From assembly GCF_015353075.1 (NCBI RefSeq), contig NZ_CP064191.1, positions 372,001-436,000 of the forward strand: a stretch of DNA of 64,000 nucleotides, given 5' to 3'. Every line of letters begins with the position of its first letter. The first letter of the stretch is position 1. The notes beneath the pieces are model-generated. The model did not search any database. It was given only the letters and a program-made list of their open reading frames with translations, and was not told where the DNA came from. Below, in pieces: positions 54,542-64,000 of the stretch. The position numbers and the translations under genes are program-made. This DNA comes from Rhizobium sp. 007 (GTDB lineage: Bacteria; Pseudomonadota; Alphaproteobacteria; Rhizobiales; Rhizobiaceae).

Positions 54542-54620
54542 GATTCCGCGCGCCATGTGATATTGCTCGTCGAGTCGATCATCCACTCCCTCCGGATATA
54601 GGGTGTATGATCTGCAAGAC

Positions 54621-54640
54621 AGGCCGTGCACTTGTGGCCT
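54621..54640. promoter_or_regulatory. Candidate TraR-type box upstream of traM
   Basis: AGGCC (54621-54625) and GGCCT (54636-54640) form an inverted repeat with GTGCAC in the centre, 20 bp in all. It lies 65 bases upstream of the traM start, where a TraR-dependent promoter would be expected. It does not match the Ti tra box and is offered on size, symmetry and position alone. Confidence 0.35.
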
Positions 54641-54705
54641 AAACCACATTATGCGGACGAAGGCGTTGTTTCGGGCGGTGAGAAAATGAAGATGGGGAGA
54701 AGCGG

Positions 54706-55029
54706 ATGAACGAGGTGAGCTCATTCGAAGCGAGCCACGAGAGAAACGAAAGCGAATCTCGCTACAGTTCAATGCAAAAGTCAGAATTAGAGGCCCTGGC
54801 AGTTTCTGCGATCCGGGAACATCGCCGCCTTCTCGCCGCCGACGAAGCTGTCTATGAGGAATGGAACCGCGGGACTGCCGACCCGTCGGTCTCCAGCGCC
54901 GTGCTCAAGAGCCTGCAAGACGAGCATCTCGCGCGTCAGAAGAAATCTGAAGCCCAGCAGGAAGAGCTTTCGGAAATCATCGACGCGCTTGGCTATGTCC
55001 CTGATGTTCCCTTGGATGGCGAAGAATGA
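54706..55029 (+). CDS. traM: Quorum-sensing antiactivator TraM
   Basis: A protein of 107 residues. The part SELEALAVSAIREHRRLLAA matches the conserved helix of TraM (LE.LA..AI..HR.L...), and the C-terminal EELSEIIDALGYVPDVPLD matches the LI..LGYIP end that contacts TraR. TraM binds TraR and blocks DNA binding until enough acyl-homoserine lactone signal has accumulated. The gene converges on traR with 3 bases between stop codons. The N-terminus is somewhat longer than in Ti TraM. Confidence 0.88.
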   Translation: MNEVSSFEASHERNESESRYSSMQKSELEALAVSAIREHRRLLAADEAVYEEWNRGTADPSVSSAVLKSLQDEHLARQKKSEAQQEELSEIIDALGYVPDVPLDGEE

Positions 55030-55032
55030 CGA

Positions 55033-56079
<1,047 letters not shown>

Positions 56080-57375
56080 TTAGCGGCCGTCGTAGGTGGA
56101 CGGAAAAATGATATCCTGATCGACCAGCACGTTGAACTTGTAGCCGGGGCGGATGCGGATCGTCGGCTGTACGTTCAGGTTCTTCGAGATCGTTCGTTCC
56201 GCGACGCGACCGAAGCTATCCGCAAAATTTCGTCGGGCAGCGTCCGACGCCGTATCCTGCGTCGCAAGCGTCGAACTCTCAGGCAACGACATATCAATCC
56301 CGGTTCCCATGATGGCCACCAGCGCTGCGGAACCGAAGGTCCTCCACAGGTGACGGTCGACCTTGTCCTTGAAGCCGCCATATCCTTCGGCGTCCGTGCC
56401 TGCCATTCCGCCGATCTGCAGCGTTGAGCCGTTCGGGAAATTCAGGTCTGTCCACACCACAAGAACACGTTCCTGGCCAAACGACACCTTTGAATCGTAA
56501 CGGCCGAACAGCTTGGCGCCCTGCGGGATGAGAAGGCGATACCCGGTGGCGCTGTCGTAGACATTCTGGCTGACCTGAGCGGTAATGCGTCCGGGCAAAT
56601 CGGAATTGAGGCTGGCGATCAACGTGGCGGGGATGACCGAGCCGCGCTTCAATTCGTAGGGTGACATCTGCGGCACGACCTGGTTCGGCAGGTAACCAAG
56701 ATCCTTGATGTCCTGATTGAGAAAATCCACCTTCGTCGTCTGGCCGTTCGGATCGACGTTCTGGCCCATCAGGCCAGATTTCATCGCGGCAGCATAAAGA
56801 TCTGATGCATTGTTCGTCGGCGCATTTGTCGTCTGACGGCCCGTGTTCGTGTCTGCGGCCTTTTCGACATCGGACACGTCTACCTTCAGCGGCGAATCGA
56901 GCGCCGTAGCGCGGGCCTGAAGGCGAGCCATCCGCTGGCGCTGGGCCTCACGGATATACTGTTCATCCTGTTCTCGCTTCAGGCGCGCCTTCCACTCCTC
57001 TTCGGATTCGAGCCTGGTCCGCCGTTCTTGCCGTTCTGTGGGCCGGCGTTCAACAACCGGTTCTTGCCTCTCGGCCGTCTGCTCAATGACAGGCGTCGGC
57101 TGGAAAGCCTCGCGCTCAACCGGATCGCCGATAATTCCATCCGATACGCCGCGTTTAAGCTGGTCGCCGAAACTTGTCGCGGGGGTGTTGGAGGCGCTTT
57201 CAACGTCGTTGCCGCGGTTGAAGGAGAGCCCGCGCCATGACAGGCCAATCACGACGACGCCGAAAAACAGCACGATAACGATGATGGCAGCGATGATCGG
57301 CAGGCGATTGAGGCGGCGCATGCCCTTCTGATGGTCGGCCTGGTTGGACGCGCCAAGCTGGAGCGACTGGACCAT
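56080..57375 (-). CDS. trbI: Conjugal transfer protein TrbI (VirB10 family)
   Basis: A protein of 431 residues. One membrane segment lies near the N-terminus (LPIIAAIIVIVLFFGVVVIG), followed by a long charged Arg/Glu coil, and a C-terminal VirB10 beta-barrel region with GSVIPATLIASLNSDLPGRI, LLIPQGAKLFGRYDSKVSFG and IRIRPGYKFNVLVDQDI. TrbI spans the envelope and couples energy to the outer-membrane channel. It is the last gene of the leftward trb operon seen here and is intact. Confidence 0.96.
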   Translation of the reverse strand: MVQSLQLGASNQADHQKGMRRLNRLPIIAAIIVIVLFFGVVVIGLSWRGLSFNRGNDVESASNTPATSFGDQLKRGVSDGIIGDPVEREAFQPTPVIEQTAERQEPVVERRPTERQERRTRLESEEEWKARLKREQDEQYIREAQRQRMARLQARATALDSPLKVDVSDVEKAADTNTGRQTTNAPTNNASDLYAAAMKSGLMGQNVDPNGQTTKVDFLNQDIKDLGYLPNQVVPQMSPYELKRGSVIPATLIASLNSDLPGRITAQVSQNVYDSATGYRLLIPQGAKLFGRYDSKVSFGQERVLVVWTDLNFPNGSTLQIGGMAGTDAEGYGGFKDKVDRHLWRTFGSAALVAIMGTGIDMSLPESSTLATQDTASDAARRNFADSFGRVAERTISKNLNVQPTIRIRPGYKFNVLVDQDIIFPSTYDGR

Positions 57376-57386
57376 ATTCTTCTCCG

Positions 57387-57827
57387 TCAGTTGCGCTGCA
57401 TGATCGAAAGCGGACTAGCCGGCGAGGCGCCGGCTGCAGTCGGCGTATAAGCACGGCTAAGAGCGATGGAAGGTGTCGAAAGCCGCACTAGCACCTGTCC
57501 GTCCAAGCCATCGATAGCATAAGCAAGCTCGCCCGGTTTGACGTCCTTGGCGACTTTGCCGTCCGTGACCACCGTGTAGCCCCACCCTCTGAGGGCCGCC
57601 TCGAGGGCGGTCGCGAACTCGGATGTGTCCTTGCCCATCTTGATCGTCGTCGCAGCACCGGCCGGGCCGACCTGCTCGGCGAGCCGGCTTGCCATGTCGC
57701 CCGCGATTGCGCTTGCGGCCGGTCCAGTGACGGCTACCGGGGTTGAATTGGTGGTCAGCGTGTTGTCAGCTGTTTGGCAACCAGAAAGCAGCGCCGCGGC
57801 GACGATAAAGGTGGGAAGCTTCCACAT
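57387..57827 (-). CDS. trbH: Conjugal transfer lipoprotein TrbH
   Basis: A protein of 146 residues with a lipoprotein signal (FIVAAALLSGCQTA, lipobox LSGC). The rest, GWGYTVVTDGKVAKDVKPGE and LAYAIDGLDGQVLVRLSTP, fits TrbH of Ti-like plasmids. It is anchored in the outer membrane and stabilises the TrbG/TrbI core, a VirB7-like role. It lies 3 bases after trbG and 11 bases before trbI. Confidence 0.92.
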   Translation of the reverse strand: MWKLPTFIVAAALLSGCQTADNTLTTNSTPVAVTGPAASAIAGDMASRLAEQVGPAGAATTIKMGKDTSEFATALEAALRGWGYTVVTDGKVAKDVKPGELAYAIDGLDGQVLVRLSTPSIALSRAYTPTAAGASPASPLSIMQRN

Positions 57828-57830
57828 CGT

Positions 57831-58643
57831 TCAGCCTCCCCGCCGGATGGTGATCTTCTGTTGCCGCCAACCGATCCCGGAAACGAGGATCGCCTTGTCG
57901 ACCGCATAGTCGACGATCATTGTGTCGTTCTTCATTCGGTAGTTGACGATGCGGTTTTGGCCGCCGGAGACGACGAAGAGCACCGGCGCATCCTGACCGG
58001 AGATCGACTTCGAAAACTGAATGTAGGTCTTCATCCCGTCCGAATAGACTCGCTTCGGCTTCCAAGACGCGCCGCCGCTGATCGAATAGGAGAAGTTCAG
58101 CTTGTCCGGCGCTGTGCTGGGAATGCCGCCGGTTTCGAGACGGGCGTTAATGTCGGCGAGCTTGGTCGACACGTCCTCCGGATATTCGAAACCAACGCGC
58201 GCCATATACTGGCTGGGATGGGACTTGAGCTGGATGTGATAGGTCCGACGGGACGTCGTGACGACCATCGAGGTGAGAAGACCTGGCTCCGACGGCTTGA
58301 CGATCAGATGGATCGCCTGTCCACCCGTCGCGCCCGAGGTCGCGGGCTCCACCTTCCAGCGCACGTTGTCACCGACAAGGACATCGCGAACGATCTCGCC
58401 GCCCTGCAACTCGATATCGCAGACCTGCAGTGGCGAGCAGACGACGGAGGCCTGCGTTTCGCCGAACAGGAAAATGACTTTCCCATCCGGCCCTTTCGTG
58501 ACGAGACCCGGCGTGCCGCGCCATTTGCCCGAAAGGTTTGTGCCCTTCACCTCGTTCGTCGTCATGCTCTGCGCCTGCGCGCCGACCACAAAGACGAGTC
58601 CGGCCATGCAGCCCATCGCTGTGAATAATCCCGTTCTGTACAT
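57831..58643 (-). CDS. trbG: Conjugal transfer protein TrbG (VirB9 family)
   Basis: A protein of 270 residues; start [20 protein letters not shown] gives a cleavable signal peptide ending [24 protein letters not shown] and [20 protein letters not shown] then YPED are typical VirB9/TrbG sequence, and the C-terminal [20 protein letters not shown] followed by [20 protein letters not shown] completes the fold. It forms the outer-membrane ring of the secretion channel. Intact, tightly spaced with its neighbours. Confidence 0.95.
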   Translation of the reverse strand: MYRTGLFTAMGCMAGLVFVVGAQAQSMTTNEVKGTNLSGKWRGTPGLVTKGPDGKVIFLFGETQASVVCSPLQVCDIELQGGEIVRDVLVGDNVRWKVEPATSGATGGQAIHLIVKPSEPGLLTSMVVTTSRRTYHIQLKSHPSQYMARVGFEYPEDVSTKLADINARLETGGIPSTAPDKLNFSYSISGGASWKPKRVYSDGMKTYIQFSKSISGQDAPVLFVVSGGQNRIVNYRMKNDTMIVDYAVDKAILVSGIGWRQQKITIRRGG

Positions 58644-58659
58644 GTGAGTTTCCCTGCCC

Positions 58660-59322
58660 TTAAAGCTGCGCCGTCCAGTCGAAATCCTGGACATAGAGAC
58701 CGATCGGGTTGACGCGGATTATCGCCTCGTCCTGCGGCGCGGTCAGCGTCACCGTCGCGATCGCGCGGAACCGGCGCGTGCCGATTTCCTTGCCCTTGCG
58801 GTCGCGCTCATATTCCGTCCAGTCGAGCTGGTAGGTTTGGTTCGAGAGCGCCACGATGTTGTTGACCTCGATGGCGACCGTCGAAGTCTTCGCCTTCTCG
58901 AAGGGCGAGTTGCCGCGGAACCAGGCGTTGATCTTCTGGGTCGACGGATCCGAGGTTCGCAGCAGCGCGTAGGTCCGGTCGATATATCGCTTCTGCACCA
59001 CGGCGTCGGGCGTGATTGAACGGAAGCTGGTGATGAAATTGCCGAGGGTGGCGCGCACCACACGCGCATCGGCATACTCAATCTGCTCGGGGAAGCCGGC
59101 CGTCACCGACGTTCCGAGCTTGTCGACCTCGACAATGTAGGGCACCAGCTTGACCTGGGTGCTGAGATACATAGCGTAGCTGAACCCGATGACGGCCATC
59201 GTGAGCCCAAGAATGCCGACGATGCGCCAAGTGGCGGCAGCCTGCACATGGGAGCCATAGCGTTCGGACCATTCCTGGCGGGCGGCAAGATACGGGTTTT
59301 CTGGGGCGCGGTTTGCGGCCAT
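58660..59322 (-). CDS. trbF: Conjugal transfer protein TrbF (VirB8 family)
   Basis: A protein of 220 residues. [20 protein letters not shown] is the standard N-terminus, followed by one membrane segment ([20 protein letters not shown]) and a periplasmic VirB8 domain with [20 protein letters not shown] and [20 protein letters not shown]. It organises assembly of the channel at the inner membrane. Intact. Confidence 0.95.
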   Translation of the reverse strand: MAANRAPENPYLAARQEWSERYGSHVQAAATWRIVGILGLTMAVIGFSYAMYLSTQVKLVPYIVEVDKLGTSVTAGFPEQIEYADARVVRATLGNFITSFRSITPDAVVQKRYIDRTYALLRTSDPSTQKINAWFRGNSPFEKAKTSTVAIEVNNIVALSNQTYQLDWTEYERDRKGKEIGTRRFRAIATVTLTAPQDEAIIRVNPIGLYVQDFDWTAQL

Positions 59323-59342
59323 CTATACTGCCCTTGTCTCGA

Positions 59343-60533
59343 TTACGGTTTGTCATTGTGTTCGGGAGGAGGCTTTGGTCCGCTGTGACCACTGCGCTGT
59401 TCGTCGAGCTTGGCGTTCGCCAGTCCGAGGATCGAACCGGCATAAGCGCCGGGAGAGCCGATCGCCTTTTCCTTCGCGGCCGACCCCGCCGCTTGCGCGC
59501 CGGAACTGAAGCCCGCACCTATGCCGCGAAGAGCGGCACCAGCGACCGAGGAACCTCCGGCGCGAGCAGCTTGAGCCGCTGCAAAACCCGCGCCGGCCGC
59601 GCCGGCGGCGAGGAAGCCCGCCCCTGCCGCGAAAGATGCAGCCTGCCCGCCGTGGCGGATCGCTTCCATTCCTCCGGAGACGGATGCCCCTTGAACGACA
59701 CCCTGCATTATGTTGGGAACGTACATGGCGATGATGAAGACGACGACGGCGATGCCCGCGATTGCCAGTGCGGTTTGAAACTGGTCGCCGATATCGGGCT
59801 GATTGGCGAGGCCTATTAGAACTTCGGAGCCGATGCGCGAGATCATGACGAGTGCCATGAGCTTCATCCCGACCGAGAAAGCGTACATCAGATACCGGAC
59901 AGCGAAATCCTTGGTATAGGACGAACCGCCGAGGCCGAGCATGATCATGCCGGCGAGGAGCCCGACATACATTTCGACCATCACGGAGACAAAGATCGCG
60001 GCAACCAGCGAAAAGGCGATCACGGTGACGACCATCGCAAACGCGGCCGAGATTGCGAGCGCGTTATCCTCGAAAAGGCCAAACTGAACCTTTTCCGACA
60101 TCTTGGTTGCTACAGCCAATCCGGCATTGAAGACATCAGCCGGTGAGGCTGTGCCGCCATCTGCGCCGAGCTGGAAGAGGCTGTCGACGACCGCCTTGGC
60201 GAAGATCGGACCCTGCGCCAGAACGAAGGCGAAGAAGCCAACGAACATGATCCGCCGCACAAGTTCGGCGAACCAACTGTCAAGAGAAGCAGCCTGGAGT
60301 GCCAACCAGACTGCCGCGATACCGATTTCGATCGTTGCCAGGATCCAGAAGAGAGACTTGGCGGCGTCCATGACGGTGGTTTCCCACCCTTTCGCGGCCG
60401 TAGTGACCTGGTTCTGAAGCGAGGTCAGGACAGAGCCTTCCTGTGCAAGGGCGGGCTGAGCCGCCACCGTGACGATGACGGCGAGCAGCATTGCCACGCG
60501 CAATTGCCGAAGCGACATTTTGTTCCTCGCCAT
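59343..60533 (-). CDS. trbL: Conjugal transfer protein TrbL (VirB6 family)
   Basis: A protein of 396 residues from MARNKMSLRQLRVA (a start at 60518 is also possible). A signal-like N-terminus ending QPALAQE is followed by several membrane segments (for example LFWILATIEIGIAAVWLALQ and VYIGLLAG-like VEMYVGLLAGMIMLGLGGS). The C-terminal third is Gly/Ala rich and ends hydrophilic. TrbL forms the inner-membrane part of the channel. Intact. The frame is open upstream across the trbK relic but that part is not TrbL. Confidence 0.94.
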   Translation of the reverse strand: MARNKMSLRQLRVAMLLAVIVTVAAQPALAQEGSVLTSLQNQVTTAAKGWETTVMDAAKSLFWILATIEIGIAAVWLALQAASLDSWFAELVRRIMFVGFFAFVLAQGPIFAKAVVDSLFQLGADGGTASPADVFNAGLAVATKMSEKVQFGLFEDNALAISAAFAMVVTVIAFSLVAAIFVSVMVEMYVGLLAGMIMLGLGGSSYTKDFAVRYLMYAFSVGMKLMALVMISRIGSEVLIGLANQPDIGDQFQTALAIAGIAVVVFIIAMYVPNIMQGVVQGASVSGGMEAIRHGGQAASFAAGAGFLAAGAAGAGFAAAQAARAGGSSVAGAALRGIGAGFSSGAQAAGSAAKEKAIGSPGAYAGSILGLANAKLDEQRSGHSGPKPPPEHNDKP

Positions 60534-60539
60534 TCTGGC

Positions 60540-60711
60540 TTCATCTTCTGGCCGTCGGAGGTCGGAAACTCCTTGGTCGCCCAAAGAACTCTTCGTGCCG
60601 TTCCTGGGTAGCTCGCTTTTTCGGAAATGAGGAACTATATGCCTGCGCCTACCGAGTGCAAATATTGCGGCGTTGGCAAGCAGAAGGGCTTTCGTTCTCA
60701 CCACTCGATCC
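60540..60711 (-). pseudogene. trbK: Degenerate trbK (entry exclusion lipoprotein)
   Basis: Ti-like plasmids carry trbK between trbJ and trbL. Here that gap is only about 165 bases. One frame gives KALLLANAAIFALG, like the start of a signal sequence. Another gives KEFPTSDGQKMKPEW, which matches the conserved end of TrbK (KE.P...GQ.M.P.W). The frames do not connect: stop codons and a frame change lie between them, and no lipobox cysteine is in place. The gene looks broken, which should weaken entry exclusion but not transfer itself. Confidence 0.6.
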
Positions 60712-61504
60712 CCATCTTTTGACCACCTGATGTTGAGGGGGCGGTGGCGCTGAAGAATTTCTCCCGCCGCGCCTGCGCCAAGTCCTTGTCGGTCTGTTCG
60801 GTCTGGAGCCAGGTTCCCGTCATGGTCATCTGCTGGGAGACGAGACCCCGCAGCTTCTGCATCTGCGCGACCTGCTGGGCGGCAATCTCATGCCCGACCT
60901 GCAAGGCTTTCATCTGGCCGTCGGCGGATTCCGACATTCCGCGCAGCGAGTCCATGGTTCCTTCTTCGCTGTCGAATTGATCGGCCGTGAGGCTCGCCGC
61001 CTTCAGAGTGCTGGCGATCGTGTCGCGGTTCGTGTCCGACCAGGCTTGGTACGTCGTCGAAAAAGTCTCGTTGCCAGGCAGGTTGGTCTTGAGATCGGCA
61101 TAGCTTTGGAAACGTTGGTGCAGCACATCGTCCGCATTGCCCATCGAAAACGAAACGCTCTGCCCCTGATCTACAATGTTTCGGAGTTGATTAAGGTCGC
61201 TTTCTACCTGTCCCCAGACGTGGTTCGGTAGCTGCGCAGTGTTCTGCAGCATGTTCTCGTAGATCCTCAGCTGGTTCTGGATCTGCTCGGCGAGCTGGCT
61301 GATCTGCGTGATCTGGTTCTGGATCTGCTCGCCGGACTTCCCGACCAAGGAGATGAGTTCACCGTTGTTGAGAACTTGCGTCCATTCGGTCGCAGCACCC
61401 GTGGCGGTGCCGGCATGCGCCGGCGTGACGGCGCCGATCGTCAGAGCGACGGCCACCAAGCCGGCGAGCCATTTATTCGAAGTTGAGCAGTGATGCGACA
61501 TCAT
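60698..61504 (-). CDS. trbJ: Conjugal transfer protein TrbJ (VirB5 family)
   Basis: A protein of 268 residues from MMSHHCSTSNKW with a signal peptide (LAGLVAVALTIGAVTPAHAG). The mature part is helical with repeated Gln-rich turns (QNQITQISQLAEQIQNQLRI), as in VirB5/TrbJ, a minor pilus component. The start overlaps the end of trbE by 32 bases, indicating coupled translation. The C-terminus STSGGQKMGIEW resembles the usual TrbJ end. Confidence 0.94.
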   Translation of the reverse strand: MMSHHCSTSNKWLAGLVAVALTIGAVTPAHAGTATGAATEWTQVLNNGELISLVGKSGEQIQNQITQISQLAEQIQNQLRIYENMLQNTAQLPNHVWGQVESDLNQLRNIVDQGQSVSFSMGNADDVLHQRFQSYADLKTNLPGNETFSTTYQAWSDTNRDTIASTLKAASLTADQFDSEEGTMDSLRGMSESADGQMKALQVGHEIAAQQVAQMQKLRGLVSQQMTMTGTWLQTEQTDKDLAQARREKFFSATAPSTSGGQKMGIEW

Positions 61505-63929
61505 GAACTCCTCTAGTCTGTAGCCAATGGATCGGCCAGTCGTCGCCATGTTCGGATTTGAGCGCGCGGATCCTCTTGAGATCATCCTTGCCGGAGGCCC
61601 CGACGAAGCTGAGCGCAACGGGGCCGAGAGACATGTCGAAGAGCCGCCGGCCTTCTGGCGTGGCGACGTAGTATTCGCGCTTGGGGATGGAGCCCGAGAC
61701 GATCTCGATCTGGCGTTCGTTGAAGCCGATCCGCTCGTAGAATTCCCGCGTTCCTGGCTCCCGGGCAGCACCATTTGGAAGGCAAATCTTCGTTGGGCAG
61801 GATTCCTTCAGCACGTCGATGATCCCGGACCGTTCGGCATCCGAGATCGACTGTGTGGCGAGAACGACAGCGCAATTCGCCTTGCGAAGCACCTTCAGCC
61901 ATTCTCGAATTTTGCTTCGAAATACCGGATGACCAAGCATCAGCCAGGCCTCGTCGAGCACGATCAGGCTCGGCGACCCATCCAGGCGCTTCTCGATCCG
62001 GCGGAACAGGTACGTCAGGACTGGGACGAGGTTGCGCTCGCCCATGTTCATGAGCTGCTCGATCTCGAAAGTCTGGATGGCCCCAAGCGACAGGCCATCC
62101 TCTTCGGCATCGAGAAGCTGACCCATCGGCCCATCGACGGTATAGTGATGAAGCGCATCCTTGAGCTCGCGGATCTGCACGCCGCTGACGAAATCCGAGA
62201 GCGAGCGACCGGCCGCGCTGGCCATCAGGCCGACCTGGCGGGAGATGGCGTTGCGGTGATCGGGCGTGATGGTGACGCCCTGCAGGCCGACCAGCATCTC
62301 GATCCATTCCGTCGCCCACGCCCGATCAGCGGCACTTTTGAGTTCGGACAAGGGGCAGAAGGCCAACGCCGTCCCCTCTTCCACGTTGTCGCCGCCGATC
62401 TCGTAGTGATCGCCACCCGCGGCGAGCGTCAGCGGCAGAAGCGAACTTCCCTTGTCAAAGGCAAAGATCTGGGCACTTCCGTACCGGCGAAACTGCGCAA
62501 CGATCAGTGCCAGGAGTGTCGACTTACCGGAACCGGTCGGACCGAAGATCAGCGTGTGGCCGACATCGTCAACATGCAGGTTGAGCCGGAATGGTGTCGA
62601 GCCGCTCGTAACCTGCATCAGCGGCGGCGAGTCCGGCGGGTAGAAGGGGCATGGCGCGATCGTGTTTCCCGGCCAGACGGAGTTGAGGGGGATCAGGTCA
62701 GCGAGATTGCCGGTGTGGATCAGTGGCTCGCGGATGTTGCAATACCAATTGCCCGGCAGGCTGCCGAGAAAGGCGTCGGTGGCATTGAGCGTTTCGATCC
62801 GCGCCCCGAAACCTTCCGCTTGTATCAGGCGGCGGATTGCTTCCGCCTTCTCCTGGAGTGCCTCGCGATCGCTATCGAACAGCACGACGACCGGCGTGTA
62901 GTAGCCATAGGCAACCAACTGCGACGAGGCCTGCGCGATCGCGTCCTCGGTCTCGGCCACCATCGTCATGGCGTCCTGATCGACCGAGCGGCTTTGCGTC
63001 TGAAACAGCTGATCGAAGAACGGCCGGACCTTCTGCTGCCATTTCTTGCGCGTGCGTTCGAGCTTCTGTCGGGCTTCCTCGGCATCGAGAAAGATGAAGC
63101 GCGATGACCACCGATAGGTGAGTGCCATCAGGTCAAGGCTGTTCAGAATGCCCGGCCAGCTTTCGGCCGGCAGACCGTCGATGGCGACAACGCCGAGGAA
63201 ACGATTCTCGACTTTCGGCGTCAGTCCGTGCTCAAGCTCGGCCGTGGCGATCCAGTCGAGATACATGGGGACGTCCGGGAGCCGGATCGGATGGCTTTCC
63301 CCGGTGATGCAGAAGCGGACGAACTGAAGCAACTCGTCATACCGAGCAATCCGGTCCCCTCCCCTCTCGACCATTTCGCGGGTTTCCATTCGCCTGATCG
63401 AAAGCGTGTTTGCGAAATACTGCTCGAGCTCGCGGATCGCGTTCTTGAAGATGAACAGCACAGTGTCCGCATAGGACTTCTTGCGACTCTTCTCGTCGGA
63501 ATAGATGTATTTGCTGATAGCAGTTTTTTTGGACTCGAGCGGCCGGTAGGTCAGGATCAGTGCGTGTTTGCTCTCGAAATGCCCCTGCTCGCGTGCGAAA
63601 TGCGCCCGGCGCTCGGCATCTATCGCGCGCGTGACCGGGTCTGGGAAATGGCAACGGTCTTCCGACGGATAGTCGGCCGTCGGGATGCGAATGGCCTCCA
63701 CCTGGATCATCCAGCCGCTTCCAAGCCGCGACAGGACCGCATTGATCTGCCTCGACAGCTCGTTGCGTTCGAGGTCGGTCGCACTTTCGGAATCCAGGCC
63801 GGCAAAGTACCAGCCGGCCATCAGGCTTCCGTCCTTCAGCAGGAGGACGCCATTGTCGACGAGGCCGGCGTACGGAACGAGATCGGCGAAGGATGGGCCC
63901 GTGGCCCGGAAGCATTTGAGAGCTACCAC
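61473..63929 (-). CDS. trbE: Conjugal transfer ATPase TrbE (VirB4 family)
   Basis: A protein of 818 residues from a GTG start at 63929. The N-terminal half fits the CagE/TrbE/VirB part (LVDNGVLLLKDGSLMAGWYF). The ATPase half has Walker A LIFGPTGSGKSTLLALIVAQ (about residue 458), Walker B SLIVLDEAWLMLGHPVF, and the late CAVVLATQSISDAE. TrbE drives assembly of the pilus and transfer. It begins 11 bases after the trbD stop. Length is normal, and no damage is seen. Confidence 0.97.
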   Translation of the reverse strand: MVALKCFRATGPSFADLVPYAGLVDNGVLLLKDGSLMAGWYFAGLDSESATDLERNELSRQINAVLSRLGSGWMIQVEAIRIPTADYPSEDRCHFPDPVTRAIDAERRAHFAREQGHFESKHALILTYRPLESKKTAISKYIYSDEKSRKKSYADTVLFIFKNAIRELEQYFANTLSIRRMETREMVERGGDRIARYDELLQFVRFCITGESHPIRLPDVPMYLDWIATAELEHGLTPKVENRFLGVVAIDGLPAESWPGILNSLDLMALTYRWSSRFIFLDAEEARQKLERTRKKWQQKVRPFFDQLFQTQSRSVDQDAMTMVAETEDAIAQASSQLVAYGYYTPVVVLFDSDREALQEKAEAIRRLIQAEGFGARIETLNATDAFLGSLPGNWYCNIREPLIHTGNLADLIPLNSVWPGNTIAPCPFYPPDSPPLMQVTSGSTPFRLNLHVDDVGHTLIFGPTGSGKSTLLALIVAQFRRYGSAQIFAFDKGSSLLPLTLAAGGDHYEIGGDNVEEGTALAFCPLSELKSAADRAWATEWIEMLVGLQGVTITPDHRNAISRQVGLMASAAGRSLSDFVSGVQIRELKDALHHYTVDGPMGQLLDAEEDGLSLGAIQTFEIEQLMNMGERNLVPVLTYLFRRIEKRLDGSPSLIVLDEAWLMLGHPVFRSKIREWLKVLRKANCAVVLATQSISDAERSGIIDVLKESCPTKICLPNGAAREPGTREFYERIGFNERQIEIVSGSIPKREYYVATPEGRRLFDMSLGPVALSFVGASGKDDLKRIRALKSEHGDDWPIHWLQTRGVHDVASLLNFE

Positions 63930-63939
63930 GGCCGTCTCC

Positions 63940-64000
63940 TCAGTACCGCCGCCATGGCGAGGTGGTCGCCTTATAGGTGGGCTTGTAGGAAATGTACCGC
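63940..64000 (-). CDS. trbD: Conjugal transfer protein TrbD, C-terminal end (partial)
   Basis: The last 19 codons before a TGA at 63942-63940 read RYISYKPTYKATTSPWRRY, which fits the C-terminal tail of TrbD (VirB3 family). The rest of the gene and presumably trbC, trbB and traI lie beyond the right edge. The stop is 11 bases from the trbE start, the spacing expected inside the trb operon. Confidence 0.75.
   Translation of the reverse strand, partial: RYISYKPTYKATTSPWRRY

Noticed and set aside
61527..63107. Plus-strand frame of 526 codons opposite trbE
   Set aside because: trbE on the minus strand has all ATPase motifs. The opposite frame is antisense composition only.

Overview
The window looks like part of a large conjugative plasmid from an alphaproteobacterium of the Rhizobiales (Rhizobium, Agrobacterium or Ensifer type). 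The grounds are a complete Ti-like set of transfer genes (traCDG, oriT, traAFBH, traR/traM, trbI to trbE) in the usual rhizobial order, rhizobial plasmid families such as DUF736, ArdC, WGR and DUF1419, and a sugar ABC island of the type common on rhizobial megaplasmids. No rRNA, tRNA, CRISPR array or repABC replicator was seen. The species cannot be named from this sequence.

Layout. (1) 1-800: decayed IS110 and ISL3 transposase fragments. (2) 819-18154, minus strand: a five-module nonribosomal peptide synthetase with a formyltransferase start, now cut into four reading-frame segments by clusters of small deletions. Order of synthesis: F-C'-A1-T1 / C2-A2-T2 / C3-A3-T3 / C4-A4-T4 / C5-A5-T5-TE. 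Pocket residues suggest Phe-Ala-(Ile/Val)-Ala-(Asx-like). C4 and C5 carry the dual condensation/epimerization signature, so residues 3 and 4 are predicted to be D. (3) 18155-21094: wreckage upstream of the synthetase, namely a truncated aminotransferase, a truncated VOC protein, a decayed phosphopantetheinyl transferase, a tandem 25-bp repeat, and a frameshifted serine recombinase followed by a small unknown gene.

(4) 21183-33093: an amino-sugar uptake and catabolism island. A minus-strand operon (binding protein, two permeases, Gfo/Idh oxidoreductase, ATPase) diverges from a ROK regulator across a region holding a perfect palindrome. Downstream are a BadF-type kinase, a GntR/UTRA regulator, a SIS-domain deaminase/isomerase and a frameshifted nagA. 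(5) 33319-39319: plasmid-backbone genes in decay (a LuxR-like HTH, a DUF3991/Toprim protein, and DUF1419, helicase, endonuclease/exonuclease/phosphatase, ParB-like and DUF7007-like genes, most truncated or frameshifted). (6) 39708-44732: plasmid accessory genes, including the antirestriction protein ArdC, DUF736, a WGR protein and a frameshifted nuclease.

(7) 44734-64000: the conjugation region. traG-traD-traC run leftward and traA-traF-traB-traH run rightward from oriT (about 47388-47425). A DUF433/DUF5615 toxin-antitoxin-like pair and an XRE regulator with its own palindromic operator sit between traH and traM. traM and traR converge with 3 bp between them. The trb type IV secretion genes then run leftward, starting beyond the right edge. 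trbK looks broken; all other tra/trb genes seen are intact. The plasmid is therefore predicted to be self-transmissible under TraR/TraM quorum-sensing control and to carry a decaying peptide-synthetase island and a sugar-use island as cargo.
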